64,000 nt of DNA from positions 98,839 to 162,838 of the forward strand of contig JAFLEH010000002.1 of assembly GCA_017301995.1 (NCBI GenBank), in the 5' to 3' direction. Both the position numbers and the translations under genes were made by a program. Within the stretch, counting starts at the first letter, position 1; every line of letters begins with the position of its first letter. This document shows positions 35,334 through 44,135 of the stretch, piece by piece. A model generated the notes under the pieces. That model ran no database searches, was not told the DNA's origin, and saw nothing but the letters and a program-made list of their open reading frames with translations. The stretch is from Verrucomicrobiota bacterium (lineage in GTDB: Bacteria > Verrucomicrobiota > Verrucomicrobiia > Verrucomicrobiales > Akkermansiaceae).

Positions 35334-36163
35334 ACCCGCGTGCCCGCCGCATTCTGTTTTCCCTGGCCGTGCTCGTTTGGAGCGGGGTGATGCTGTACTT
35401 TCACGCGTCCGGCCGGATCAACCGCTACCTCGCCCCGGATTTCCGTCCGCTGGTTTTGATGGGCGGGCTCGGGCTCGCGGTGCTCGGGCTTTTCAACCTG
35501 CTCACCGCCGGGCAATCGGCCGCCTGCGACCACGACCACGGCCCGGACGGGGTCTCCCATGACCACGAAAGCTCCGACCTCCACCCGCTGCTGGCCTTCG
35601 CCCTGATGGTGGTGCCGGTCCTGTGTGCCACCGCCTGGACCCGCGACGAGTTTTCCGCCGCCAGCCTCGCCCGCAAGGGGCTCTACGACTCGCCGGGCGA
35701 CCTACAGACCTCGCTGATCGTCAATATCCCGCCGCTCACCCGCGAGCTGATCGCCCAACGCTACCCGGCCACCCCGGACGGCTACCACCCGCTCAGCCTG
35801 ATCGAGTTGTTCTTCGCCACCGGCGACCGCGAGATGCAGGGCGTGCTCGAAGGCCTCAAGGTGGAAACCGAGGGGCGCTGGATGGAAGAGCGCGCCAACA
35901 ACCCGAACGGCACCCGCAAGCGACTCTACCGCCTGTTCCTCACCTGTTGCATCGCCGACAGCCGGGCCATCCCGATCGTCCTCGAATACGGCAAACAACC
36001 GCCCGAATACCCGGAAAACGACTGGGTGAAAGTGGCCGGAACCATGAAATTCCAGATGGAGGATGGCGCGCTCCAGGCGGTCTTGCACGTGGACCGCACC
36101 CTCGCCGCCGACCCACCCTACGAGGAGACCTTCCTCCGGAAAAACCACATGCTGCCCCGGTGA
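35330..36163 (+). CDS. TIGR03943 (DUF1980) membrane protein
   Basis: A 277-residue protein with two or three N-terminal helices and a hydrophilic C-terminus, matching the TIGR03943/YcgQ family that always accompanies DUF318 permeases. A short His stretch (DHDHGPDGVSHDHESSDLH) at about residues 67-85 echoes the metal loop of its partner. The C-terminal domain ends in VKVAGTMKF and ADPPYEETFLR, typical of the family. Start and stop overlap (ATGA) with the permease, so the two proteins are likely subunits of one transporter. Confidence 0.85.
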   Translation: MNPRARRILFSLAVLVWSGVMLYFHASGRINRYLAPDFRPLVLMGGLGLAVLGLFNLLTAGQSAACDHDHGPDGVSHDHESSDLHPLLAFALMVVPVLCATAWTRDEFSAASLARKGLYDSPGDLQTSLIVNIPPLTRELIAQRYPATPDGYHPLSLIELFFATGDREMQGVLEGLKVETEGRWMEERANNPNGTRKRLYRLFLTCCIADSRAIPIVLEYGKQPPEYPENDWVKVAGTMKFQMEDGALQAVLHVDRTLAADPPYEETFLRKNHMLPR

Positions 36164-36294
36164 TTCCGGAGAAATCGGCCGGAATTTTGAAAATTCCGCA
36201 AAAATCGGCTTTACACCCGCCCCCGGCGTGCTAGCCTCCGCGCCCCGGCGGTGCGCCGGACATCTTCAACCAACCAGCCTACCGCTTCTCAGCC

Positions 36295-36456
36295 ATGAAA
36301 GTCCTATCCTCCCTCTCCTCCGCCAAGCGCCGTCACGCGGATTGCCAAGTCGTGAAGCGCAAGGGCACCGTCTATGTGATCTGCAAGTCCAACCCGAAGT
36401 TCAAGGCCCGCCAAGGCGCCACCCCGGGCACCCGCCTTTCCAAGAAGGGCCTGTAA
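36295..36456 (+). CDS. rpmJ: ribosomal protein bL36, cysteine-poor type
   Basis: A 53-residue bL36. It reads [20 protein letters not shown] then [20 protein letters not shown], closest to the E. coli YkgO-type paralogue. It lacks the complete zinc ribbon (CxxC...C...H) of the usual RpmJ. Such C-minus copies can be used when zinc is scarce. A C-terminal extension ([12 protein letters not shown]) is present. It is followed by a textbook terminator at 36486. Confidence 0.92.
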   Translation: MKVLSSLSSAKRRHADCQVVKRKGTVYVICKSNPKFKARQGATPGTRLSKKGL

Positions 36457-36485
36457 CGCGCAGAATACCACCATTTTCCAAGAAC

Positions 36486-36512
36486 AAAGCGGCTCCCCGG
36501 AGCCGCTTTTTT
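36486..36512 (+). terminator. Rho-independent terminator of rpmJ
   Basis: An 11-bp stem AAAGCGGCTCC / GGAGCCGCTTT with a CC loop and a following T run, 30 bases after the rpmJ stop. Confidence 0.92.
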
Positions 36513-36639
36513 CGTAGCCGCGCTCGTGAGAGCGTGGTCTCCCCGTGGCTGAGGCGTCTCGCCTCAGTCCGTCACCGGTGCGTCTCGCACCGGTGCCCGG
36601 CAGACCTCCCGGCCACCTTCTCACGAAGGCGGCTACGAA
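36511..36639. repeat. cloverleaf-like intergenic repeat
   Basis: Outer arms 36511-36537 and 36613-36639 are inverted over 27 bp with about four mismatches (TTCGTAGCCGC at both ends). Inside are two perfect hairpins sharing one loop design: CTGAGGCG-TCT-CGCCTCAG at 36548 and CACCGGTGCG-TCT-CGCACCGGTG at 36573. The element begins inside the T run of the rpmJ terminator. It could be an RNA structure or a mobile palindrome. Confidence 0.8.
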
Positions 36640-36702
36640 GTTCACCTCCCAATAACAAATAACCAATAACAAATAACTGCGGCGCAGCCGCGCAGGGGAA
36701 GC

Positions 36703-37470
36703 ATGCTGATCACCAGAAAATACGTCGCGGAAATCGAATTGAAGCGGGGGGAAGTCGAATCCTTTGACCGCTATCCGTTTTCGCTGGCAGCCGTCCGGTC
36801 ACTGGAGCGGCTGGAATTTCATCCCGCGGTTACATTTTTGGTCGGGGAGAACGGGTCGGGCAAATCAACGCTGCTGGAGGCGATCGCCGTGGCCTGTGGT
36901 TTCAATGCGGAGGGCGGTTCGCAGAATTTCAGGTTTGGAACCCGTGAGAGCCATTCCGAACTGCACCGATATCTGCGGGTTTCACGCGGCCACCCTCGGC
37001 CGCGCGACGGCTTCTTTTTCCGGGCCGAGAGCTTTTTCAACGTCGCGACCGAAATCGAGAGACTCGATTCGGAACCGGGTCCCGCCCCTCCGATCGGACC
37101 GGCCTATGGCGATCGCCCGCTCCACGAGCAATCCCATGGCGAATCGTTTCTCGCTCTGGTGCTCAACCGTTTCCGCGGTCATGGCCTCTATCTGTTGGAT
37201 GAGCCGGAGGCCGCTCTGTCACCCAAACGCCAACTTGCGGTGCTGACGCGGATCCATGATTTGGTTCGCGAAGGGTCGCAGTTCGTCATCGCCACCCATT
37301 CGCCGATCCTGATGGCCTATCCCGAATCCGTTATCTATCAGTTTTCCCCGGCCGGCATCGAGTGCGTCGCGTTCGAGGAAACCGAGCATTACCGGATCAC
37401 CCGGAACTTTCTGTCCAATCCCCAGCGGACGCTCGGAATTCTGTTCGGGGACGATGCCGACGGCGAATAA
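36703..37470 (+). CDS. stand-alone ABC-type AAA ATPase
   Basis: A 255-residue ABC-class ATPase without membrane domains. Walker A is LVGENGSGKSTLLEA (near residue 47), the signature-like HGESFLAL precedes Walker B LYLLDEPEAALSP, and the H-loop is in IATHSPILMAYP. This layout matches predicted ATPases related to the SMC/RecF class and to OLD or Wadjet-like ATPases, though no partner nuclease lies next to it. Function is unknown. It converges on the ynbD gene with a 47-bp gap. Confidence 0.82.
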   Translation: MLITRKYVAEIELKRGEVESFDRYPFSLAAVRSLERLEFHPAVTFLVGENGSGKSTLLEAIAVACGFNAEGGSQNFRFGTRESHSELHRYLRVSRGHPRPRDGFFFRAESFFNVATEIERLDSEPGPAPPIGPAYGDRPLHEQSHGESFLALVLNRFRGHGLYLLDEPEAALSPKRQLAVLTRIHDLVREGSQFVIATHSPILMAYPESVIYQFSPAGIECVAFEETEHYRITRNFLSNPQRTLGILFGDDADGE

Positions 37471-37517
37471 TGCATCGTGAATGAGGCGTTCGATGCCATG
37501 TCGCCTGGCGAAGGCCG

Positions 37518-38720
37518 TTACGGCGGCACCTGTGTTCCGAGCCAATAATCCACCGTTTTCACGGAACGTTCGATACCAAGTTGGCAGTGGACGAAGACGC
37601 GTCGGCCAGCCGCGAGTTGTCCGGTGATGAAGGTCGCCGCCGCATCCAATTGGGATGGGTGCGGGGCGACGAGGTCGAGCATCGGGATATTGCGATAGAC
37701 CGCGCGTTCCCTGAAAGCGACCGGGGCGTTGCTTTCGGAAGTGAGGTCGAGGACGGACAGCGGGCCCTCTCGCACGAGCAGTTCCGCCTCGCGCCGGTTT
37801 GGCTTGCGACCCACCCAAACGCCCGGTGCCACCTCCCGCCAGCCGGGCACGCGTGCGAGCCATTTCCGTTGGACGATCCACCGCACGAGAATCACCGGCA
37901 GCAGACACCACTCGGCCGATGGCGACAGCGTGCCGTTTTCCTTTCCTAACAATGAAGCGCGTCCGGTGGCGTAGGCCAGCGCGATGATGCCACAGGCCGC
38001 CGCCGGCCATGCGAAGCCGATCCACCCGAACGAAAGTGCGGCGCACGCAAGCGCGCCCGCGCCGTAGCGATAGGCAAGTTTCGCGGATGGCGTGGCCACC
38101 CAATCCGCCTCCCGGTCACGGATGACCGCGGCGACGAGCCACCCCATCAGAAATCCGGTGGCCACGTCCACCAGGTGGTGCTGCCACACGAGCAGCGTCG
38201 AGAGACCGATGAGAATGAACCAGATCTTCGCCACCTTGCGCGTCCATCCGGTGAGCCGCGCGCCATAGACAATCCAAACGAGCGACCTCAGGCTGATGTG
38301 CAGCGAGGGGGCCATGTTGTAGGGCATGTCGTTTTGATAGAGAAGGGTGAACAGCGGTGCCGTCCACCCCTCGGGAACCGGCCGTGGCAGCCCCGCCTTG
38401 AGAGGGAAGATCAGAAAGCACGCCCCGCTGGCGAGCGTCACCGCCACCAGACGCATCGTGAGCAGGTTCAGCTTCGCGCGCGAAGCGCACAGGAAAAACG
38501 CGCCGCAGAAGAACAGGTCCAGCGACCAATAGGGGATAACCATTTCCCGAACGAACGGAATGTGCCTCTCCCAGGAAAACATATAGACTCCCACATCGGA
38601 CCGGGTGGATGTGAAACGGTTGCAGCCCCCGTAAACCACGACAAACACGACCGCGCACAGCGCCATGCGCCAAAGGGCGCTCCATCCGAGTCCGGGTTCC
38701 CGGCGGGTTGGCGCGCTCAT
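37518..38720 (-). CDS. ynbD: YnbD-like PAP2 plus dual-specificity phosphatase
   Basis: A 400-residue fusion. The N-terminal 270 residues form a membrane PAP2 (phosphatidic-acid phosphatase) domain; PSLHISLRSLVWIVYG and WQHHLVDVATGFLMG carry the catalytic histidines. The C-terminal 130 residues are a dual-specificity phosphatase domain with the HCQLGIERSV active loop. This double layout is that of E. coli YnbD. It is the last gene of the operon and overlaps ynbC by four bases. Dephosphorylation of a lipid phosphate headgroup precursor is the inferred role. Confidence 0.9.
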   Translation of the reverse strand: MSAPTRREPGLGWSALWRMALCAVVFVVVYGGCNRFTSTRSDVGVYMFSWERHIPFVREMVIPYWSLDLFFCGAFFLCASRAKLNLLTMRLVAVTLASGACFLIFPLKAGLPRPVPEGWTAPLFTLLYQNDMPYNMAPSLHISLRSLVWIVYGARLTGWTRKVAKIWFILIGLSTLLVWQHHLVDVATGFLMGWLVAAVIRDREADWVATPSAKLAYRYGAGALACAALSFGWIGFAWPAAACGIIALAYATGRASLLGKENGTLSPSAEWCLLPVILVRWIVQRKWLARVPGWREVAPGVWVGRKPNRREAELLVREGPLSVLDLTSESNAPVAFRERAVYRNIPMLDLVAPHPSQLDAAATFITGQLAAGRRVFVHCQLGIERSVKTVDYWLGTQVPP

Positions 38721-40453
38721 GCGGGTTTGCGGGCCAGCGCCACCGTGAAAATACCGAAGTCGTCCGTCCACTGCCATTCTTTCGCGAATCCGGCGGCTTC
38801 CGCCAGCGCGTCCATTTCCCCTTGCGGCCGGCGTCGCATGATCCATGGCTTGCCATCGCGGTTGGTGAGCACGCGCGCGATCATTTCCACCTGCGGATGC
38901 CACGGCTGGCAGGTGTAAACGAGCCAGCCGCCCGGTGGCAGTGCCTGGAACAGTCCGGCCAGCGAGCGGTCCAGCAACGCGTTGTCCGGAAACAATTCAT
39001 AAAGCCCCGACACCACTGCGACCGATGGCTTCGGATCCACCGCCGCGAGCGACGCCGTGTCAAACGCATCGCCTCGCTCGTGGGTGATGCGGTCGGCCAG
39101 ATTCTCCCGCTTTGCGGCCGCCCGGCCGGCATCGAGCGCGGACGCGCTCCAGTCGCGGCACAACACGCTGAGTTCCGCGCCGTATTCCGGATCGGATAGA
39201 GCATCCAGCAGATAGCGTCCCGCGCCACCGGCGATGTCCATGATCCGCGGAGGCAAGCCCGCATCCCGGACGCGCGCGAGCGCGTGGCGGAGCGCCGCGC
39301 GGATGCACTCCCGGCGCTGGCGGATCCCCCGCCAGCCGATGGCGTCCAAATAGCCGCGGTCGATCCATTTTCCTAACACCAACGAGCCGCGCGCCCAGTT
39401 GGCGTAAACGTGGTCCAGCGACTCACCCGAATCAAACCCGGTGGCGTGGCCGATGCGGATGCCCTCGCTCAGACGGCCCAGCGTGCCTAACGACAATCTC
39501 TGGATGGCGAACGAAACCGCCTTGGGCGAAAGCGCGGGGAGCGGTTTGCACAGGGATGCGTATTCCGCATTGGTGGCCGGATGGGAAAGATCCGCCTCGA
39601 GGCGTCTCGCCGTAGGCGCTTGGGAAAAGCAGGCGGTGCAGAACTTCCGGATCGCGTCCGTCACTTCGTCGCGGCATAGGTCGTGGAACAACCCGTGCCG
39701 TGCGTCGGCCAGGAAGATATGTTCCTTGCGATCGCACCCGTAGGCATCGAAAAACCGTTTCAGCGGAGCGGGTTTCACCACTTTGTCGTCTCCGGCACTG
39801 AACAGCAACAGCGGACGGTCCATCACCGCGGCATCCTCAACCACGCGGCGCGAGGTATCAAACAGATCGATCAGAATGCGCGCGGAGATGTCCTTGGAAA
39901 TGGTGGTGTCCGCATCGTAGATCGCCGCCTGTTCCGGATCGCGGGTGAGCCAGGAACCGCGCACATAACTTTTTATGGTGGATCCCGGACGGATTTTTTC
40001 CAACATCCTGATAGATGCGAGGGCGCCCGGCACGATGAGATTCACTTCGAACGCGGGCGCGGCCAGCACGACGCCCGCCAGCGGCGGCGCGTAGTCATGC
40101 ACCCACGCGGCACCCACCACCGCGCCCACGCTGTGGGCCACCAGCACGGTGCGCGCCGGATCGAGGCTGTGGTGCTCCCGCAGATGGTGATAGAAGGTTT
40201 CCAGATCCCGCACATAGGTCATGAATCCGGTGGCGTGGCCGCGTTTTCCGGGGGACTGTCCGTGGCCGCGCGCCTCCCACGCGTAGATGGCCGTTTCGGG
40301 AATGGTTAGTCGGGGGATTGCGGTGTCCCAGCGGTCGGCATGCTCATGGCCGCGGTGGAGAAGAATGAGCGCGCGGGTGGCGTTTTCGGGTTGCCAGGCT
40401 TTGTAGTGGAGTTGGATCCCATCGTCGGTGGTGAATTGGAGGCGCGTGTTCAT
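38717..40453 (-). CDS. ynbC: YnbC-like alpha/beta hydrolase-methyltransferase fusion
   Basis: A 578-residue bifunctional protein. Residues 1-290 are a serine hydrolase of the monoacylglycerol lipase type (LLHRGHEHADRW, VLVAHSVGAVVGAAW nucleophile elbow, GDDKVV Asp, DARHGLFHD His). Residues 350-578 are a class I SAM methyltransferase (PRIMDIAGGAGRYLLDAL, RGDAFD, PPGGWLVYTCQP). The same fusion and length define E. coli YnbC. It overlaps ynbD and ynbA by four bases each. It may deacylate and methylate a lipid, but no substrate is proven. Confidence 0.92.
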   Translation of the reverse strand: MNTRLQFTTDDGIQLHYKAWQPENATRALILLHRGHEHADRWDTAIPRLTIPETAIYAWEARGHGQSPGKRGHATGFMTYVRDLETFYHHLREHHSLDPARTVLVAHSVGAVVGAAWVHDYAPPLAGVVLAAPAFEVNLIVPGALASIRMLEKIRPGSTIKSYVRGSWLTRDPEQAAIYDADTTISKDISARILIDLFDTSRRVVEDAAVMDRPLLLFSAGDDKVVKPAPLKRFFDAYGCDRKEHIFLADARHGLFHDLCRDEVTDAIRKFCTACFSQAPTARRLEADLSHPATNAEYASLCKPLPALSPKAVSFAIQRLSLGTLGRLSEGIRIGHATGFDSGESLDHVYANWARGSLVLGKWIDRGYLDAIGWRGIRQRRECIRAALRHALARVRDAGLPPRIMDIAGGAGRYLLDALSDPEYGAELSVLCRDWSASALDAGRAAAKRENLADRITHERGDAFDTASLAAVDPKPSVAVVSGLYELFPDNALLDRSLAGLFQALPPGGWLVYTCQPWHPQVEMIARVLTNRDGKPWIMRRRPQGEMDALAEAAGFAKEWQWTDDFGIFTVALARKPA

Positions 40454-41169
40454 GGCGATGGTTTTGATTTGAGGTTGGAGGCCAGGCGGCTAACCCGCCG
40501 CCAGCCGGTGATGAGGATGCCCGCATTGATGAAAACGAGCGCCCAGAATAACAACGGCCAAGCCTGCCCCGAAATTTCAAGGCACAGCATTCCAATACAG
40601 GCTGCCGTTACCGTGGCCATCCGGTGCGGTTTGGCCATGGGGCCCCGGAAATCGTTCTCGCCGGTTAGGCTCGCGCCCATCGCGCGGATGTAGGCGGTCC
40701 CGATCGCTCCGCAAGCGGCGGCCCATCCGAGCGCGATGCCTGCCGCCGATCCCTCCGCGTATCCCAGGGGAGCCAGAATGAGCGCGTCGGCCAGACGGTC
40801 GGGAAGCTCGTTGAAAAGCTCACCCGTGGGCGATTTGAGGCCGCCTTCCACGGCGAGCATGCCATCCATCAGATTGCAGAGCAGGCGGATTTGGACGCAT
40901 GCGGCGGCGACCAGCCAGATCCACGGGAATTGGGGAAGGGATGGGGTGAGAAACAGACAAACTCCCGCTCCGGCGGCGAATAGGAGACTCAGGAGCGAAA
41001 CCGTGTTTGGTCGCAACCCGAGGCGCAACAAAACCCTCGAACAGGTGCCGGCCCATGTCGTGCCCCTGGATTTCAGCGGCCTTCGTGCGGAGTTCTCGTC
41101 AACCATCCATGCAAGATGGCGCATCATTCGCGCGAAGTCAAGGGCGGGGCGCTGATGCCGCTGATCCAT
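40450..41169 (-). CDS. ynbA: YnbA-like CDP-alcohol phosphatidyltransferase
   Basis: A 239-residue membrane enzyme of the CDP-alcohol phosphatidyltransferase family, which transfers a phosphatidyl group to an alcohol. The active region reads CNLMDGMLAVEGGLKS followed by GELFNELPDRLADA, a variant of the D-G-x2-A-R-x8-G-x3-D-x3-D motif: the Arg after Ala is Val and one Asp is Asn-Glu. This altered motif is shared by YnbA-like proteins as far as I recall. Several in-frame starts exist; 41169 is chosen because it follows the ynbB stop by 13 bp. Confidence 0.87.
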   Translation of the reverse strand: MDQRHQRPALDFARMMRHLAWMVDENSARRPLKSRGTTWAGTCSRVLLRLGLRPNTVSLLSLLFAAGAGVCLFLTPSLPQFPWIWLVAAACVQIRLLCNLMDGMLAVEGGLKSPTGELFNELPDRLADALILAPLGYAEGSAAGIALGWAAACGAIGTAYIRAMGASLTGENDFRGPMAKPHRMATVTAACIGMLCLEISGQAWPLLFWALVFINAGILITGWRRVSRLASNLKSKPSP

Positions 41170-41182
41170 TCCGGCACCCGTT

Positions 41183-42178
41183 TCACCACTGCCACGGCGT
41201 CAGCCATTGCCGGATCCACTCCGGAAGTTCTAACGAAACAGCGAGGCGGGTGCCAAAGGCGAAACCGGTGGCATGGAAAAACAACGGTACTGAGAATAGC
41301 AGCGAATCCAACCGGTCGAGTACACCACCGTGGCCCGGGATTCCCCGGCCCCAGTCTTTCGCGCCAAGCGACCGCTTCACCGCGGACATCACCAGGCCGC
41401 CCAGGAAGCCGGCCACGACCAAAAGCGCCGACATCAGGGCCGCCTGCCCCGGTGTGAACGGTGTCGCCCACCAAAGACCGGTGCCAAGCGCCACCGCGGC
41501 GGTTCCGCCAAACAGAAATCCCTCCCGGGTTTTCGACGGACTCACTTTGGGCGCGATCGGGTGTTTTCCGAACAGTTTGCCGAAGATATATTGGAACACA
41601 TCGCTCAACTGCGTCACCAGCACCACAAAGCAAAGCAATTTGGCGTTTTGCCCCTCGTAGCCGGGGATTGGCAGATAGAGCAGCATCGGCAGATAGCTCA
41701 GGAAATAAACGCAGGTTAGAACGCCCCATTGGATGCGGGCCGTGCGTTCGAGGAAGCGGTCGGTATCTCCCGCCAGCGCGCCGCGCACCGGAATGATCAC
41801 AAAGGCGTAAACCGGTATCCAGATCAGGAACATCCCATACCACGGCAGCCACGCGAAGATCCAATGCACGGGCAGGATCACGAAAAACACCAGCGCCAGC
41901 GTCCGGTGGTCGCCTTTGACGAGCGGTGACAGCGTGAGAAACTCCCGCAATGCCAGAAACGACAGCAGCGCCCACAATCCGAACAACCCGCTTCGCCCGA
42001 GTGCCAGCGAGATGCATAACACGCCCGTCATCCACCACCAGGCGTTCACCCGTTGGCGCAGGTTCACCATGGTTTGCGTGCGGCCGTGCTTTCGCGTGAG
42101 CAGCGCGCCGACCAAGGTGGCTGCGGTGAGCAGGGCGATTACGCCGCCTAGCAAACAGAGCAGTCCGGGATCATTCAT
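41183..42178 (-). CDS. ynbB: YnbB-like phosphatidate cytidylyltransferase
   Basis: A 331-residue integral membrane protein of the CdsA family, making CDP-diacylglycerol from phosphatidate and CTP. The C-terminal signature is complete: SAVKRSLGAKDWGRGIPGHG then GVLDRLDSL. About eight hydrophobic helices precede it, and SKTREGFLFGG is the second conserved block. It is the second gene after plsC and overlaps its end by 8 bp. In this operon it should supply the CDP-activated lipid for YnbA. Confidence 0.92.
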   Translation of the reverse strand: MNDPGLLCLLGGVIALLTAATLVGALLTRKHGRTQTMVNLRQRVNAWWWMTGVLCISLALGRSGLFGLWALLSFLALREFLTLSPLVKGDHRTLALVFFVILPVHWIFAWLPWYGMFLIWIPVYAFVIIPVRGALAGDTDRFLERTARIQWGVLTCVYFLSYLPMLLYLPIPGYEGQNAKLLCFVVLVTQLSDVFQYIFGKLFGKHPIAPKVSPSKTREGFLFGGTAAVALGTGLWWATPFTPGQAALMSALLVVAGFLGGLVMSAVKRSLGAKDWGRGIPGHGGVLDRLDSLLFSVPLFFHATGFAFGTRLAVSLELPEWIRQWLTPWQW

Positions 42179-42794
42179 GGGATGGAACGAGGTTGCCGCT
42201 GGCGAGCCGGATTACGGCTTGGCGCGCGCGTTTGAGGAAGTCAGCTTTGGGCTCGTGCTCCGTGATCTGCGGCAGCGGTGCGCCGAAAACGGCCTGCCCG
42301 ATCAACGGCACCGGCAGGTGTTCGCCTTTGGGCAGGATCCGGTTGAGATTTTCCAGATAGACCGGAACCAGTGGCACCGCCGGATGTCTCTGGGCCAGAT
42401 GATAGAGGCCGGGTTTGAAGAGGCCGATTTCGCCCGTTTCGCTGCGCGTGCCTTCGGGGAAAACGATGAGATTCGATCCCGCGTCGAGCGCGGCAAGCAT
42501 CGATCCCAGCGGGTCGGCGGATTTCATGTGGGCCGGATCGCGGGGAATGAGCACCGCGTGGAATACCCGTCCCGACAACCACCGCCGCAGAGGGCCGCGC
42601 GTCCAGTATTCCGCCGCGGCAACCGGCCTGGTCCGGGCGCGGACATCGCCGGGTAGCGCGGCCCATATTACCAGCGCGTCGAGGTGGGACGAATGGTTGG
42701 AAAAATACACTCGGGGAGAAGGATCCTCCGCTTCGTGCGTCATTCTAACGCCGGTGGCGAGTCTTACAACGAATGCGAGAAGGGTGCCGGTCAT
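42171..42794 (-). CDS. PlsC-like lysophospholipid acyltransferase
   Basis: A 207-residue 1-acylglycerol-3-phosphate acyltransferase-like protein. The H-x4-D motif is VYFSNHSSHLDAL (near residue 34) and the acceptor motif is IVFPEGTRSETGE (near residue 113). The start at 42794 (MTGTLLAFVV) is the first that fits the family. It is the first gene of the operon and is absent from E. coli ynbABCD, so this organism makes the phosphatidate for the pathway in place, by inference. Confidence 0.9.
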   Translation of the reverse strand: MTGTLLAFVVRLATGVRMTHEAEDPSPRVYFSNHSSHLDALVIWAALPGDVRARTRPVAAAEYWTRGPLRRWLSGRVFHAVLIPRDPAHMKSADPLGSMLAALDAGSNLIVFPEGTRSETGEIGLFKPGLYHLAQRHPAVPLVPVYLENLNRILPKGEHLPVPLIGQAVFGAPLPQITEHEPKADFLKRARQAVIRLASGNLVPSHE

Positions 42795-42856
42795 GTGCGG
42801 ATGCGTGTTAGGCTGAAGGCTTCTCGCGGCGGAGGGGTATGTGGTTTCCATCCGCC

Positions 42857-44083
42857 TTACTTCAGCACCAGCGTCGCGCTGCCGCATTGGCTGGCGTCGG
42901 GGCGGGAGGTTAGGCCTTGTTGGATGGCGGCGATGGTTCGCGGGACCTTGCCTTCGTGGACGGTCTTGCCGTTCACCTTGACTGATAGCGGTTGGTCGAG
43001 GTCGAGCAGGGTGTCGGACAGGTGCAGGGTGAGGCCGGCCGGGACATCGCCTTCGATGGTGATCTCCCGTCCTTTGGGCGTGGCGGTGATCCGTTGGCCG
43101 GCTTTGGCGGATCCGGCGGGGATTTGCAGCCAGTAGAGACGGTCGTGGGTGACATCGTCCTGATACCAGACGATTTTCTCCGGCCACGGGTTGCGGGTGA
43201 ATTTGGCCATCCACGGCACGGATTCGGCGTCCTTGAGGTTCATCCAGTGGCCCATGCCCTCGTAGATTCTAACCATGTGAACGTAGCCTTTGGGATCGGC
43301 CTTGTTGAGTTTGTCCAACTCCTCGCCCTTGGCCTTGGCGATCTTGTTGCGGTCGTAGGCGGCGTCGTTTCCACCCATGAAGATGGCGAATGGCAGGTTG
43401 CGCAGGCCGTCGAGCTTGGACTCGTTGGGGTGCCCGGCCATCATCGAGGCGGCGGCGAAACGATCGGCCATGCGGGGAGCGATTTGCCAGACGCCGTCGC
43501 CGCCGGCGGAGTAGCCCATCAGATAGACCCGGTTGGGATCCACGCCGCGTACCGCGACCATGCCCTCGATGAGCCGGACAAACAGCGGGTCCACATGCCC
43601 CTGGTGCCAGAGGTCCCAGGAGTCGCCGGGCGCGCGCGGGGCAACGTAGACGCCTTCTTCCGGTTGATAGAGGCGGATTTGATTCTGCCATTGCTGGTCG
43701 TTCACCGCGGGCGGGGCGCCGCCGCCGCCGTGCATGGAGATCCACAGACTGCGCTTGCCCGGTTCGGCCTTGCCGAATTCTTTCTCCAGCCACTTGAGGG
43801 TTTTGCCGTCGATGGTGATCGCTTTTTCATTGATTTCCGCCTTGCGCTCCTTGGCAAGCTCCGCCTGGCGTTCGGCGGCGAGTTTGGCGATCACGGTTTC
43901 GGCCTGCGCCTTGGTGAGTTCGGCGGCGGGTGGCGTGCCGCGGGTCGCGGCGGGTGCTTCCAGCCATTTTTGGACGGCCGCTCCGTCGTCGGGTTTGGCG
44001 GTGGAGGCCGAACCGCTCCGGGTGGACGGTTTGCAGGAAACCGCGGCAGCCGCGGCCAACAACAGAATCGCGCGAGTCATCAT
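42857..44083 (-). CDS. alpha/beta-hydrolase lipoprotein
   Basis: A 408-residue lipoprotein with lipobox LLAAAAAVSC. After a helical linker (residues 40-80) comes a hydrolase domain: SLWISMHGGGGAPPAVND, GVYVAPRAPGDSWDLW, the nucleophile elbow VYLMGYSAGGDGVWQ, an Asp region GGNDAAYDR and a His in GMGHWMNL. It resembles PHB-depolymerase-like or feruloyl-esterase-type hydrolases of Verrucomicrobia. A C-terminal beta domain (about 90 residues) follows. The start at 44083 is the second of two close Mets. Substrate unknown. Confidence 0.78.
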   Translation of the reverse strand: MMTRAILLLAAAAAVSCKPSTRSGSASTAKPDDGAAVQKWLEAPAATRGTPPAAELTKAQAETVIAKLAAERQAELAKERKAEINEKAITIDGKTLKWLEKEFGKAEPGKRSLWISMHGGGGAPPAVNDQQWQNQIRLYQPEEGVYVAPRAPGDSWDLWHQGHVDPLFVRLIEGMVAVRGVDPNRVYLMGYSAGGDGVWQIAPRMADRFAAASMMAGHPNESKLDGLRNLPFAIFMGGNDAAYDRNKIAKAKGEELDKLNKADPKGYVHMVRIYEGMGHWMNLKDAESVPWMAKFTRNPWPEKIVWYQDDVTHDRLYWLQIPAGSAKAGQRITATPKGREITIEGDVPAGLTLHLSDTLLDLDQPLSVKVNGKTVHEGKVPRTIAAIQQGLTSRPDASQCGSATLVLK

Positions 44084-44135
44084 GCGCTGAGTCCAGCGCA
44101 CGGCGCACCCGTTGGCGAGTAAAATGTCCGGCCGT

